A stretch of 39,566 nucleotides of DNA from Bradyrhizobium cajani. GTDB taxonomy: Bacteria > Pseudomonadota > Alphaproteobacteria > Rhizobiales > Xanthobacteraceae. The stretch spans positions 22,302 through 61,867 of the forward strand of contig NZ_WQNE01000040.1 in NCBI RefSeq assembly GCF_009759665.1, written 5' to 3'. The notes beneath the pieces are model-generated. The model ran no database searches, had not been told where the DNA came from, and saw only the letters and a list, made by a program, of their open reading frames with translations. Positions 39,499 through 39,566 of this stretch are shown piece after piece (position 1 is the first letter of the stretch; each line of letters begins with the position of its first letter). The translations under genes were made by a program, and so were the position numbers.

Positions 39499-39513
39499 TT
39501 AAGACGCCGTTAA
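39499..39513. promoter_or_regulatory. CtrA-type binding site, TTAA-N7-TTAA(CC)
   Basis: TTAA at 39499-39502 and TTAA at 39510-39513 are seven bases apart and followed by CC, an exact match to the extended CtrA consensus. The site lies in the gap after flgL, about 55 bases before the window edge. It probably belongs to a promoter of the next gene, which is out of view. Confidence 0.6.
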
Positions 39514-39566
39514 CCACGTCTGTTTACCTCTTGGTGAGGATTTGGGCCTTGGGGTGGGCCTGGGGG

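Overview
The window looks like chromosomal DNA from a high-GC alphaproteobacterium of the Bradyrhizobium/Rhodopseudomonas type (Nitrobacteraceae). This rests on three things: the protein families present, perfect CtrA, EcfG and RpoN type sites, and several palindromic intergenic repeats of the kind common in Bradyrhizobium genomes. The genus assignment is inference from recognition, not a search. No tRNA, rRNA, CRISPR array, transposase or phage gene was seen.

Layout, left to right. (1) 1-3.7 kb: the 5' end of a minus-strand gene, a single-domain HPt phosphotransferase with a CtrA box upstream, a [2Fe-2S] ferredoxin, a hot-dog thioesterase, a thioredoxin-reductase-like ferredoxin-NADP+ reductase and a DUF2147 exported protein. 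(2) 3.8-6.2 kb: three proteins of unknown function, one behind a possible sigma-54 promoter. (3) 6.2-10.2 kb: an OmpR-type response regulator/histidine kinase pair divergent from a MipA/OmpV outer-membrane protein and a small exported protein. Two GCAAT-N6-GCAAT direct repeats lie between them. (4) 10.3-18.3 kb: a complete D-glucarate/galactarate catabolic cluster on the minus strand: transporter gudP, a LysR regulator, kdgD, gudD, a 2-oxoglutarate semialdehyde dehydrogenase and garD. Both sugar diacids converge on 5-dehydro-4-deoxy-D-glucarate, which KdgD and the dehydrogenase take to 2-oxoglutarate. (5) 18.6-21.7 kb: a large exported SGNH hydrolase and a YbhN/LPG-synthase-like membrane protein. 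(6) 22.1-29.6 kb: a DUF892 ferritin-like stress protein behind an EcfG-type promoter, a DHA2 multidrug-type transporter, an MHYT-PAS-GGDEF-EAL cyclic-di-GMP protein, two small membrane proteins, and a MocR regulator divergent from a DUF1127 gene. (7) 29.8-33.0 kb: a universal stress protein, a SixA-like phosphatase, a DAO-type flavoprotein and a membrane-anchored or exported MsrB. (8) 33.3-39.4 kb: a flgE-flgK-flgL operon with a good -24/-12 (sigma-54) promoter. A second perfect CtrA box lies at the right edge of the window.

The most interesting signals are regulatory or architectural. They are the tandem 11-bp-phased boxes of the two-component/MipA divergon, a LysR-type dyad overlapping the lysR stop codon, the EcfG promoter preceded by a possible small-RNA unit, two CtrA boxes, and a repeated surface module shared by the hook protein FlgE (two copies) and FlgL (one copy). 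I found no wholly new multi-gene system that I could defend from sequence alone.
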